From the NCBI RefSeq assembly GCF_009674585.1, contig NZ_WKJP01000001.1, positions 682,001 to 746,000 on the forward strand: a stretch of 64,000 bases of DNA. Reading direction: 5' to 3'. Under the pieces are notes generated by a model that ran no database searches, was not told the origin of the DNA, and saw only the letters and a program-made list of their open reading frames with translations. The translations under genes and the position numbers were made by a program. The stretch comes from Haloferax marinisediminis (lineage in GTDB: Archaea; Halobacteriota; Halobacteria; Halobacteriales; Haloferacaceae). Every line of letters starts with the position of its first letter. Position 1 is the stretch's first letter. Shown here piece after piece: positions 9,908 through 17,622 of the stretch.

Positions 9908-9977
9908 TACAGAACGTTCTGTCCCCGATGTCACCGCATTCGTACAGAACGTTCTGTCCCCGATGTCACCGCATTCG
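9908..9977. repeat. Perfect 35-bp tandem duplication with 14-bp palindromes
   Basis: Positions 9908-9942 and 9943-9977 are identical. Each copy contains the perfect palindrome ACAGAACGTTCTGT (9909-9922 and 9944-9957), so two dyads sit 35 bp apart between divergent glmM and hisA. The second copy ends next to the TATA-like CGTTTAGGC (about 9980-9988) that would serve hisA. The arrangement looks like a duplicated operator, but no regulator is known to me for this motif. Confidence 0.9.
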
Positions 9978-10012
9978 GTGCGTTTAGGCACGTCGCACGC
10001 TCACGATGGCGT

Positions 10013-10729
10013 ATGTTCCCGGAGTTCGAAGTTATCCCCGCTGTCGACATGCAAGGTGGCGAAGTCGTGCAACTCGTTCAGGGCGAACGCGGCACCGAAA
10101 AGACCTACGGCGAACCAGTCGAGGCCGCACGTCGGTGGGTCGACGCAGGTGCGAAGACGCTCCACCTCGTCGACCTCGACGGTGCCTTCGAGGGTGAACG
10201 AAAGAACGCACCGGCAGTCGACGCCATCCTCGACGCGGTGGACGTCCCCGTCCAACTCGGCGGTGGCATCCGCACCGCCGACGACGCTCGTGCGCTCTTC
10301 GAGCGAGGAGTCGACCGCGTGATTCTCGGAACCGCGGCCGTCGAAAACCCGGACATCGTCTCGGAACTCGCCGAGGACTACCCCGACGGCGTGATGGTCA
10401 GCCTCGACGCGAAAGATGGTGAAGTCCTCGTCTCCGGGTGGACCGAAGGGACCGGTCTCGACCCCGCCGAGGCCGCCGCTCGCTACGAGGAACTCGGTGC
10501 TGCAGCAATCTTGTTCACCGACGTAGACGTCGAGGGACAACTCGAAGGCGTCCACCTCGAAACGACGTCCCGCGTCGTCGACGCGGTCGACATTCCCGTC
10601 GTCGCCTCCGGCGGCGTCGCCTCTCTCGACGATATCGAAGCGCTCCGAGACGTCGACGCGGCGGCCACCGTCGTCGGCACTGCGCTCTACGAAGGCCGAT
10701 TCACGCTCGAAGAAGCGATGGACGTCTAA
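10013..10729 (+). CDS. hisA: ProFAR isomerase HisA
   Basis: TIM-barrel isomerase converting ProFAR to PRFAR in histidine synthesis, 238 residues. The N-terminal catalytic Asp12 is in VIPAVDMQGG, the second acid is in the ILFTDVDVEG strand about half-way, and the phosphate-binding loops are QLGGGIRT and VVASGGVAS. The frame is open upstream through the tandem repeat, but that extension lacks homology. ATG 10013 starts the domain and lies about 28 bases after a TATA-like element, so the message is probably leaderless. Confidence 0.95.
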   Translation: MFPEFEVIPAVDMQGGEVVQLVQGERGTEKTYGEPVEAARRWVDAGAKTLHLVDLDGAFEGERKNAPAVDAILDAVDVPVQLGGGIRTADDARALFERGVDRVILGTAAVENPDIVSELAEDYPDGVMVSLDAKDGEVLVSGWTEGTGLDPAEAAARYEELGAAAILFTDVDVEGQLEGVHLETTSRVVDAVDIPVVASGGVASLDDIEALRDVDAAATVVGTALYEGRFTLEEAMDV

Positions 10730-10754
10730 TCCGTCGGTTGCGACCGCATTACAG

Positions 10755-11036
10755 TTACAGGCGAATGTACTGCCCGACGAGTGCGGCAACGCTGTCGACG
10801 GCTCCGTAGACGCCGACGGCGACGAACAGCACGCCGATGAGTACAGTTTCCAATCGCGACGTGGCGAGGAAGGGGCCAGCGAGGACGAGCATACTGAGGG
10901 TCACCACGTCGCGTTTCGGGTTCAGCCCGTGTGTCGACGTCGCCTCGGGGACGGGTTCTGACGCAGTTTCACGCGCGCTTCGTGACCCACCGTCTGGTGC
11001 TTCCTCTGACGAACCTCCGTCCAACGAGTGTGACAT
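10755..11036 (-). CDS. Small membrane protein, haloarchaeal
   Basis: A 93-residue protein whose N-terminal half is acidic and Ser-rich and whose C-terminal half holds two hydrophobic segments (about 48-66 and 68-88) ending in GQYIRL. ATG 11036 is chosen because GGAGGAG lies just upstream, inside the end of the previous micro-gene; longer in-frame extensions are arginine-rich and implausible. It follows the 52-residue ORF on the same strand by 17 bases, suggesting a two-gene operon. Function unknown. Confidence 0.7.
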   Translation of the reverse strand: MSHSLDGGSSEEAPDGGSRSARETASEPVPEATSTHGLNPKRDVVTLSMLVLAGPFLATSRLETVLIGVLFVAVGVYGAVDSVAALVGQYIRL

Positions 11037-11053
11037 CACGTCTCTCCTCCTCG

Positions 11054-11212
11054 TTAGCGGTTGTTCTGCGTGCCATCGCCGAGTACCGTCGCGCCTGCTG
11101 CCAGTGCGACGAGTACGAGGCCGAGCGCTACAACCATCTCTGATTGCGCAGTCAGCAGTAGTCCACCCACGCAGATGGTGTACCCAGCCACCAGCGCACC
11201 CTTTCGATGCAT
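11054..11212 (-). CDS. 52-residue membrane micro-protein
   Basis: Starts MHRKGALVAG, with two hydrophobic stretches (about 6-21 and 26-44) separated by a short TAQSE turn, and ends GDGTQNNR. It is below usual gene-finder length. Support is the positive-inside N-terminus (HRK), the two-helix hairpin pattern and tight spacing (17 bases) to the next small membrane gene, whose ribosome-binding site is at this gene's 3' end. Function unknown. Confidence 0.6.
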   Translation of the reverse strand: MHRKGALVAGYTICVGGLLLTAQSEMVVALGLVLVALAAGATVLGDGTQNNR

Positions 11213-11420
11213 ACACCAGTCTATCCGTCTGAAGATATGAACTTCAGGCAGACGGACGTCTGACGTTCGACAGGAAACTGGTGTTTCAGCGGCTCTTCGG
11301 TGGAATCAGTCGCTCGTCCACTGACTGGCCCCACCACAGCCGGGAACCTGCCGGCGATTCACGCTCGTTCGGACACCGCCGACGAGAATCCCTATATGCA
11401 CGGCCTCCCTCGAACGCGAC

Positions 11421-12014
11421 ATGAGCGACGCCGACCGAACCGCGGCCGTCTCCCGTGAGACGTCCGAGACGACCATCGACGTGACACTCACCATCGATGG
11501 CGACGGCGACGCCGCCGTCGACACCGGCATCGGATTCTTCGACCACATGCTGGAAGCCTTCGCCAAACACGGGCTGTTCGACCTGACGGTCCAGTGTGAC
11601 GGTGACCTCCACATCGACGATCACCACACCGTCGAGGACGTGGCGATCGTCCTCGGCGAGGCGTTCACGGAGGCACTGGGCGACAAGCGCGGTATCGTCC
11701 GCTACGCCGACCGAAAGGTCCCGCTCGACGAGGCCGTCGCATCCGTCGTCGTCGACGTGTCTGGCCGGCCGTTCTTCGAATTCTCCGGTGAGTTCTCACA
11801 ACCGTACGTCGGCGAGTTCACGAGCGTCATGGCCGAACACTTCTGCATGTCGCTGGCGATGAACGCGGGACTCACACTCCACGCCGGCGTCGACGGCGAA
11901 AACGCCCACCACGAAGTCGAAGCGCTGTTCAAGTCGCTCGCGCGCTCACTCGACGATGCGACTCGCGTGGACCCGCGGCGCTCCGACACGCCGAGTACGA
12001 AAGGAAAACTCTAG
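11421..12014 (+). CDS. hisB: Imidazoleglycerol-phosphate dehydratase HisB
   Basis: Dehydrates imidazoleglycerol phosphate in histidine synthesis. The 197-residue monofunctional enzyme contains the two metal-binding histidine motifs DDHHTVEDV and [10 protein letters not shown], plus [10 protein letters not shown]. The bacterial phosphatase domain is absent. A TATA-like CCTATATGC at 11392-11400 lies 21-29 bases before the ATG, consistent with a leaderless transcript. It converges on the zinc-finger gene at 12021. Confidence 0.95.
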   Translation: MSDADRTAAVSRETSETTIDVTLTIDGDGDAAVDTGIGFFDHMLEAFAKHGLFDLTVQCDGDLHIDDHHTVEDVAIVLGEAFTEALGDKRGIVRYADRKVPLDEAVASVVVDVSGRPFFEFSGEFSQPYVGEFTSVMAEHFCMSLAMNAGLTLHAGVDGENAHHEVEALFKSLARSLDDATRVDPRRSDTPSTKGKL

Positions 12015-12020
12015 GCCGCC

Positions 12021-12692
12021 TCAGGGTTTTCGAAGCGTTCCGTCGTCGTCGACGAGGAGCCCGCGCTCGACTGCGTAGTCGAAGATATCCGCGACTTCCT
12101 GGTCGTCGAGGTCGTATGCGTTCGACGCCAACGCTTCGACGTCTCCCCGCTCGACGGGGAACTCGCGGTTCTGGAGGATGCGGACGACTTTTCGGAACTG
12201 TGGTGGCTCTGCTGGCGTGTCGTCGTCAGCGACCGTCTCTTCAGGCTCTACGTCGTCGTCGTGAGCTTCGCCGTCGTCTGCCTGAACTGAGTCGACTTCG
12301 AGAGGGTCGGTGTCGTCTTCGGCTTCGTCTGGGGAGTCGTGGTCGGCCGGTTCGGGTGGCGTCGGTGTGGTGTCGACCGCTTCAGACTGTGCCTGATGGG
12401 CCGATGAACTCTGTTCGTCGACGCCATCGGACTGCGTCCGGTTGCCTGCCGAGGTTCCCTCGGCAACGTCGCCGGACTGTGCCCGGCGGGCCGACGAGCT
12501 TTGCTCGTCGACTTCGGTGTCGACACCCAGTCGCGTGAGAAGCGGTGCGATGACGTCGGTCAGCGTCTCTTCACAGTGTCCACAGAGGGCGACCCGTTGC
12601 TGGTCCGTTGCCGGCGTGAATTCCGGTGGCAGCACCTCGAAGACGCCGACGGCGTCAGCGCCACAGAAGTCGCACGTACGTAGTTCGCGCAT
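12021..12692 (-). CDS. Zinc-finger protein with acidic linker and C-terminal winged-helix-like region
   Basis: A 223-residue protein. Residues 1-50 hold a treble-clef-like zinc finger with CDFC (7-10) and CGHC (37-40). Residues 61-105 are three tandem 15-residue repeats (VDEQSSSARRAQSGD type), followed by a very acidic Pro/Asp-rich linker to about 165. The last 55 residues (PPQFRKVVRILQNREF onward) look like a small helical or winged-helix domain. The repeat DNA forms hairpins (listed separately). It could be a transcription-associated zinc protein; no specific function is recognised. Confidence 0.75.
   Translation of the reverse strand: MRELRTCDFCGADAVGVFEVLPPEFTPATDQQRVALCGHCEETLTDVIAPLLTRLGVDTEVDEQSSSARRAQSGDVAEGTSAGNRTQSDGVDEQSSSAHQAQSEAVDTTPTPPEPADHDSPDEAEDDTDPLEVDSVQADDGEAHDDDVEPEETVADDDTPAEPPQFRKVVRILQNREFPVERGDVEALASNAYDLDDQEVADIFDYAVERGLLVDDDGTLRKP
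12378..12512 (-). repeat. Three tandem 45-bp coding repeats, each able to form a hairpin
   Basis: The segment encodes residues 61-105 of the zinc-finger protein as three 15-residue units. Outer units (12385-12422 and 12475-12512 on the plus strand) share most of 38 bases. Each unit contains an inverted repeat: CGACGAGC-TTT-GCTCGTCG at 12492-12510, GCCGAGG-TTC-CCTCGGC at 12448-12464, and an imperfect GATGAAC/GTTCGTC pair in the third. Confidence 0.85.
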
Positions 12693-12833
12693 GCACGAGG
12701 CGTCTTCGCCGCGACGGTTAAACCCTCTTGCCGAGGGGGTCGCTTCGGCTGTGTGAAAACGGGGTCACCGGTGTCCAGTCGTGCGTTCGACATACCACTT
12801 AATGTAGCTGGCCGTAAACCTGCGAAACGACGA

Positions 12834-13337
12834 ATGTTCGACGAGATTATGGAGAAGTTCGAAGGCAGCCCGAGCCAACAGGCTGTCATTCGGCTCCTCT
12901 TGGAACGTGGCTTCTCCGTGAACGACCAGGGACGGGTCGTTTCGGGCGGCATCGAGATTCCGAACACCGGTATCGCCCGCGAGGCAGGCGTCGACCGACG
13001 CGTCGTCGATTCGACGACCGATGCAATTCTCGCAGACGAGGAACTCCGACGCATCTTCCAGAACATCTCGGCGATTCCGAGTCTGATGGACCTCGCGCCG
13101 GTCCTCGACCTGTCCGTACTCACCGTCGAGGTTGCGAACGCCGACGAACCGGGTATCGTCGCCACCGTCACCTCGAAACTCGCCGACGCTGGAATCTCTA
13201 TCCGCCAGACGATTAGCGAAGACCCCGAATTCACCGACGACCCGAAACTCTACATTATCACGGACGAAGCCATCCCCGGCGAGCTTCTCAACGACCTGTC
13301 GAACCTCGATTTCGTCCGACGCATCACCATCGCCTGA
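12834..13337 (+). CDS. HTH and ACT-domain regulator of amino-acid metabolism
   Basis: A 167-residue archaeal regulator. The N-terminal half (about 1-80) is a helix-turn-helix domain (QQAVIRLLLERGFSV, then IAREAGVDRRVVDSTTDAIL). The C-terminal half (about 95-165) is an ACT domain (LTVEVANADEPGIVATVTSKLADAGISI), a ligand-binding fold that usually senses amino acids. ATG 12834 is preferred over the upstream in-frame ATG because the first 27 codons of the longer frame have no family resemblance. Its place among his genes makes a link to amino-acid supply attractive but unproven. Confidence 0.85.
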   Translation: MFDEIMEKFEGSPSQQAVIRLLLERGFSVNDQGRVVSGGIEIPNTGIAREAGVDRRVVDSTTDAILADEELRRIFQNISAIPSLMDLAPVLDLSVLTVEVANADEPGIVATVTSKLADAGISIRQTISEDPEFTDDPKLYIITDEAIPGELLNDLSNLDFVRRITIA

Positions 13338-13390
13338 CGGGCCAACCGCCTGTTCGCCCGACACAAATTCTGTCAGTCTAGCAATAACAC

Positions 13391-13401
13391 TCTTATAATA
13401 A
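13391..13401 (+). promoter_or_regulatory. TATA box of the zinc micro-protein gene
   Basis: TCTTATAATAA, centred about 25 bases before ATG 13420. This spacing predicts transcription starting at or next to the ATG, i.e. a leaderless mRNA. Confidence 0.6.
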
Positions 13402-13419
13402 ATCGTGTTATCTAGCCGC

Positions 13420-13536
13420 ATGGCTCAGGTCCGAAACTGCATGTGCTGTGGGACGCAGATATCGGAGACACGCAACCTCTGCGGCGTCTGCATCCAAAAC
13501 GGGTGTACGCCGTACACGAACGCGTGTGGGCAGTGA
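13420..13536 (+). CDS. 38-residue zinc-finger micro-protein
   Basis: A very short ORF rich in cysteine: Cys7, Cys9, Cys10, Cys21, Cys24, Cys29 and Cys36 in 38 residues, arranged as CMCC, CGVC and two further single cysteines. This is enough for one or two zinc sites. A strong TATA box lies 25 bases upstream and the ATG would be at the transcript 5' end. Haloarchaea encode many such small zinc-finger proteins, mostly without known function. It is below usual length cut-offs. Confidence 0.75.
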   Translation: MAQVRNCMCCGTQISETRNLCGVCIQNGCTPYTNACGQ

Positions 13537-13602
13537 CCTGACGACTGGACGACCTCGGTCCGGTGGGAACCCTTTTCCATGCCGCGACGCCAACTCGCAG
13601 TC

Positions 13603-14235
13603 ATGACTGACGCCTACCGTACCGTCGCGGACCGGGCCGAAGCGCGGTTCGAGGTCAGCGGTTCAGAGTTCATCGGCTACATCACACCCGCCGAGACGGT
13701 CGAAGACGCGGAGGCGTTCATCGACGAAATCGAGGAGCGACATCCAGACGCGACACACAACGTTCCTGCGTATCGCGTTCCTGCTGGCTCTGCGTCGTCG
13801 GCCGTTCCGGGCGGCGGGAACGTCATGCTCCGCGAGTACCAGAGCGACGATGGCGAACCAACCGGGTCGTCCGGCAAACCAGCACTCAACGTCCTCGTCC
13901 AGCAAGACGTGCGCAACGTCGCCGCCGTGGTGACACGGTACTACGGCGGGACGAACCTCGGCGTCGGCGGCCTCGCCCGCGCCTACTCTCGCGCCGTCAA
14001 AGAGGCGCTCGACGCCGCCGGCATCGTCGAAGAGATTCCACACGAACGGTTCACTGCGACGGTCGACTACGACGACTCCGGCGACGTTCGTGGCATCCTC
14101 GAATCGACGGGTGTCGAGTTCGAGGCCGACTACGACCAGCGCGTCTCCTTTTCGGTTCGTGTTCCTATCGACGACGCTGACGGACTACGTGACAGACTCC
14201 GGAGTGCGACGAGCGGTCGCGTCGAAATAGAATAA
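13603..14235 (+). CDS. YigZ/IMPACT family protein
   Basis: A 210-residue member of the UPF0029/IMPACT family. The N-terminal domain (about 1-125) contains the conserved EFIGYITPAETVEDAEAFI start and the DDGEPTGSSGKP and TRYYGGTNLGVGGLARAY motifs. The C-terminal part is the ferredoxin-like DUF1949 domain. Family members have been tied to translation or stress regulation in other organisms, but the biochemical role in archaea is unknown. ATG 13603 is preferred over 13579 because the family N-terminus begins with the AYRTVADRAEARFEVSGSEF region. Confidence 0.88.
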   Translation: MTDAYRTVADRAEARFEVSGSEFIGYITPAETVEDAEAFIDEIEERHPDATHNVPAYRVPAGSASSAVPGGGNVMLREYQSDDGEPTGSSGKPALNVLVQQDVRNVAAVVTRYYGGTNLGVGGLARAYSRAVKEALDAAGIVEEIPHERFTATVDYDDSGDVRGILESTGVEFEADYDQRVSFSVRVPIDDADGLRDRLRSATSGRVEIE

Positions 14236-14247
14236 AAAGCGCCGACG
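14234..14247 (-). terminator. T-rich terminator of the TRAP transporter operon
   Basis: On the minus strand a GC-rich stretch just beyond the TRAP permease stop runs into GCGCTTTTTATT, an oligo-T tract typical of haloarchaeal termination. Confidence 0.45.
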
Positions 14248-17085
14248 TTAGTCGGACGGTTCGGGCGAGCCTGCTGGGGTCTCGCGCTTTCCTTGTTCTG
14301 CTTCACGGCGGTTCTTCAATGCGAGTGCACCGAAGAGGACGCCACCAGCGAAACGCATCGCCAGGTCGACGGTGACCGTGTTGGGGACGGTTCCGACGAG
14401 TCCGAGTGCGCCACCGAGGTCGAACACAGCGTTCAGGAGCAACATCGGTGCCATGAGCAGGAACGCGGCGATGGCGAACAGGCCGCGCTCGACACGACTG
14501 ACGCGACTGTAGAAGTACCCGATAACCGTCGCCCCCAGCGCGATGACGCCGATGAAGACGCCAATGACGGGGATGAGAATCTCGGGGATGGAGTACGCGA
14601 AGTCGGTGAGGTCTGCAAACGTGACGGTCGTCGCTGCCTCACCACGGCCGCGGAGGAGCAAGATACCCGGTGTGAGTGCGAACGCGAACGGGACGACTGC
14701 CTTGTTGAGTGACAGCGAGAACGCTTGGACCCCGGTCTGGAACGGGTCAGACCGGGCGATACCAGACGCGGCATACGCTGCCACTGCGACCGGTGGTGTG
14801 ATGTCTGCAATCACCCCGAAGTACAGGATGAACAGGTGTGCTGCGAGCAGTGGGATGTCCGACGACTGTGCAATCGCCGGGCCGAGGAGGGAGACGAGGA
14901 TAATGTACGTCACCGTCGTCGGCATCCCCATTCCGAGGATGATAGAGGCGATTGCGGTGAACAGCAGAAGCAGGACGATAGAACCGCCTGCGACTGCCTT
15001 GATGAGGGCCGTCAGGTTCGGTCCGAGACCCGTCGCACTGACGACGCCGGGGATGATACCCGCGGCGGCGACAGCGACGACGACTTCGGTCGAGGTTCGC
15101 GCACCGGAGTCCATCGACTTGCCGATGAACGTCACGTAGCGGAACGCGTTGATGTCCGACAGCGACGGTCGAGAGATGGCGTTGGCGAGGTGGTCAGATG
15201 CTTCGTCGACGGCTTCGTCGAACTCGAGCAGTTCTGACTCGAGGGCCGGTCGGGCGAGCATCACCACGAGGCTGACGAAGATGGCGATGATACCGAGTTC
15301 GCCTGCGGCCGCGAGCACTGCGCCAGTGATGCTCAGCGCCGGACCGCTGCCGCCGGTGATGGCGTCGATGAGGCCGACGCCGGTGGCAGCGTACGCACCG
15401 ATTTGTGCGACGAAGAGGGCCACGATGCCGCCGATGAGCGGGATACGGGTCCGCTCGTTGTACGCAGAGACGACGGCCAGCAGCGCCATGATGGCGATGA
15501 GCGTGAACCACGCGGACCGTGCGACGGTCAGACGCTCGATGAGGAGGTAGTACAGCAACAGTGCAATCGGGATGAGGTAGAACCACCCGCGAGAGAGGTG
15601 CGAACGGAGGTTGACGACCTCGGAACGGTCGAGACCACCGATGTTGGCACGGGTCGCTTCGAGGTGGACCATCACCCACACACCGAAGAAGAACACGACG
15701 GCGGGAATCGCCGCCGCGATGATAATCTCCGAGAACGGCACGCCGATGAACTCGATCATCAGGAAGGCGGCCGCACCCATGACCGGCGGGAGAATCTGCC
15801 CACCGGAGGACGCAGATGCCTCGACGGCACCGGCGAACTCAGACCGGTAGCCAGACCGCTTCATCAGCGGAATGGTGAACGCACCGGTGGTCACGGTGTT
15901 CGCAATCGAGGACCCGGAGATGGTCCCCATGAACCCGGACGCGAGGATAGACGCCTTCGCCGGGCCACCCTTGCGGGTCCCCGTCGCGGCGTACGCGAGG
16001 TCGATGAACCACTGACCGGCACCGGACATCTCCAAGAACGCCCCGAACAGGATGAAGATGTAGATGAACTGCACAGAGACGGTGACCGGGATACCGAACA
16101 CACCGTTTTCAGTGTTGTACCAGAGGTTCTGGATGATGTTCGGCCACGTCCCTTCCGGGATGGAGAGGACGCCGATGAGCGGCATCGACGGCGAGATGAG
16201 GTAGCCGAATCTGGCGTAGACGATGAACGAGGCGACGATGAGCGTCAGGTAGAACCCGAGCGAGCGTCGGGTCGCTTCGAGCACCAAGAAGACGCCGACG
16301 ATGCCGAGGAAGAACGGGTAGGAGACGTCGGCCAGTGGGATGCCGAGTGCGCTGATTGCCTCGGCGATAATTCCGAGCGGACCGAGGTACTCAGCGACCG
16401 ACCGACCTGCTTCGAGACCGAAGATACGGAGTTGCTGAATCTCGGCCCACTCCATCACCATGTAGATGGCAGTCGCCGCCGCGAGGACGATGAAGAGAAC
16501 GTCGAGAGGCGTGACACGTTCGCGTTCTGGGTCGACTGCGAGCCATCGAACGCCTCGTCGAACGGCGTCTGCGGCACGTGTCACGGGGTGGTCTTCGCCG
16601 AGACTCGATGCGAGCGATGGAACGACGCGCCCGAGTCGTGTGGCGAACGCGCCGTGGCCGGTCGTCGGCGGGAAGAGGATGAACGCCAAGATGAGCGCGA
16701 AGGCGACGTGAATCGAGTTCACCTGCAGGAGCTGCAGTGCGCCCAGCGACACTTCACCAACGAGGGGAAGGGTCACCGTGAAGTCGAAGCCACGTGCCGC
16801 CAGCCACATCTGGAACACCGAGAAGGAGATGGCGATGATTGAGGTGATGACAGCGGCCCACCCGGTTATCGTCCGTTTCCGGTCGATTCCCTCTAACATC
16901 TCCTGTGCCTGCTCTTCGGTTAGTTTGTCGCCTGTACTCTCTCCCGCACGGTCTTCCGGCGACTCGCCGCCGTCGGTTCGGACCGCTGGCGAGTCGTCGT
17001 GTACTCCCGTCTGGTCGGACCGTGGGGAATCACTGTGTTCGGTGGGGTCGTCGGTTCGACCCTCGTCGTGTGTTCTGTTCGTCAT
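14248..17085 (-). CDS. TRAP transporter fused permease (DctQM type, TAXI system)
   Basis: A 945-residue integral membrane protein in which the small (4TM) and large (12TM) TRAP permease subunits are fused, as in TAXI-TRAP systems. An acidic hydrophilic N-terminus of about 70 residues precedes the first helices. The large-subunit core carries GSSIANTVTTGAFTIPLMKRSGY, and a second Gly-rich re-entrant motif GMGMPTTVTYIILVSLLGPA sits about two-thirds along. It lies four bases downstream of the DUF1850 gene, and the binding protein gene at 17623 completes the operon. Substrate cannot be inferred; TAXI systems are commonly linked to dicarboxylates or glutamate. Confidence 0.92.
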   Translation of the reverse strand: MTNRTHDEGRTDDPTEHSDSPRSDQTGVHDDSPAVRTDGGESPEDRAGESTGDKLTEEQAQEMLEGIDRKRTITGWAAVITSIIAISFSVFQMWLAARGFDFTVTLPLVGEVSLGALQLLQVNSIHVAFALILAFILFPPTTGHGAFATRLGRVVPSLASSLGEDHPVTRAADAVRRGVRWLAVDPERERVTPLDVLFIVLAAATAIYMVMEWAEIQQLRIFGLEAGRSVAEYLGPLGIIAEAISALGIPLADVSYPFFLGIVGVFLVLEATRRSLGFYLTLIVASFIVYARFGYLISPSMPLIGVLSIPEGTWPNIIQNLWYNTENGVFGIPVTVSVQFIYIFILFGAFLEMSGAGQWFIDLAYAATGTRKGGPAKASILASGFMGTISGSSIANTVTTGAFTIPLMKRSGYRSEFAGAVEASASSGGQILPPVMGAAAFLMIEFIGVPFSEIIIAAAIPAVVFFFGVWVMVHLEATRANIGGLDRSEVVNLRSHLSRGWFYLIPIALLLYYLLIERLTVARSAWFTLIAIMALLAVVSAYNERTRIPLIGGIVALFVAQIGAYAATGVGLIDAITGGSGPALSITGAVLAAAGELGIIAIFVSLVVMLARPALESELLEFDEAVDEASDHLANAISRPSLSDINAFRYVTFIGKSMDSGARTSTEVVVAVAAAGIIPGVVSATGLGPNLTALIKAVAGGSIVLLLLFTAIASIILGMGMPTTVTYIILVSLLGPAIAQSSDIPLLAAHLFILYFGVIADITPPVAVAAYAASGIARSDPFQTGVQAFSLSLNKAVVPFAFALTPGILLLRGRGEAATTVTFADLTDFAYSIPEILIPVIGVFIGVIALGATVIGYFYSRVSRVERGLFAIAAFLLMAPMLLLNAVFDLGGALGLVGTVPNTVTVDLAMRFAGGVLFGALALKNRREAEQGKRETPAGSPEPSD

Positions 17086-17088
17086 TGG

Positions 17089-17574
17089 TCAGTGGAGGGC
17101 GGCGTCGAGGACCGACTGGTTCGTGACACGAAGACGGACCGAGCGCGCATCGGAGAGCGCTACTAGGTCGTAGGTTTCGTCATCCACGTGGAGTTTGTGG
17201 CCGGCGATGTAGCCGGGTTTGACGTAAATCTCCTCCCAGCTTCCCTCTGGGTCGAAGACGTACGAGCCGTTTTCTTTGTGCACTTCAGCACGGGCGGGAA
17301 GGCCCCATCCGTACGACTCGAACTCCATTCTCGTCATCTCGAGTTCACCGTTTCGAACGGTGTACTCGTCGAGTACGCGCGTCTTTTCGACGCTGTGGTT
17401 GTACTCGATAGAGACGGTACTGTTCTCTTCGATGGCGACTGTCTTGAGACGCTCGCCAGTCTCTGCGTCCTCGACGACGAGTGCTTGTCCTGCTGGGACG
17501 GCGGCACTTCCCCCGACTGCGAGGGCTAACACCGCGACTGCGACGAGGATACGTGTGTAAATCGAATCAAGCAT
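17089..17574 (-). CDS. DUF1850-type protein of TAXI-TRAP operon
   Basis: A 161-residue protein with an N-terminal hydrophobic segment (about 7-28, signal or anchor) and a beta-rich extracytoplasmic domain containing FSIEYNHSVEKT-like sequence (SIEYNHSVEKTRVLDEYTV) and a Gly-rich YGWGLPA segment. This pattern matches DUF1850, a family regularly found between TAXI binding proteins and fused TRAP permeases. Its role is unknown; position suggests an accessory to transport. Gaps to both neighbours are short. Confidence 0.82.
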   Translation of the reverse strand: MLDSIYTRILVAVAVLALAVGGSAAVPAGQALVVEDAETGERLKTVAIEENSTVSIEYNHSVEKTRVLDEYTVRNGELEMTRMEFESYGWGLPARAEVHKENGSYVFDPEGSWEEIYVKPGYIAGHKLHVDDETYDLVALSDARSVRLRVTNQSVLDAALH

Positions 17575-17622
17575 CGAAAGGATGGGGTAGTATAGTGCGG
17601 TTCGCTGGAAGACCCTGACGAA

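Noticed and set aside
9908-9977. CRISPR-like direct repeat
   Set aside because: The two copies are immediately adjacent with no spacer, and no cas gene is present.
9851-10012. Upstream extension of hisA, with Cys-rich translation
   Set aside because: It is translated from the tandem 35-bp repeat and lacks homology. The HisA barrel begins at 10013.
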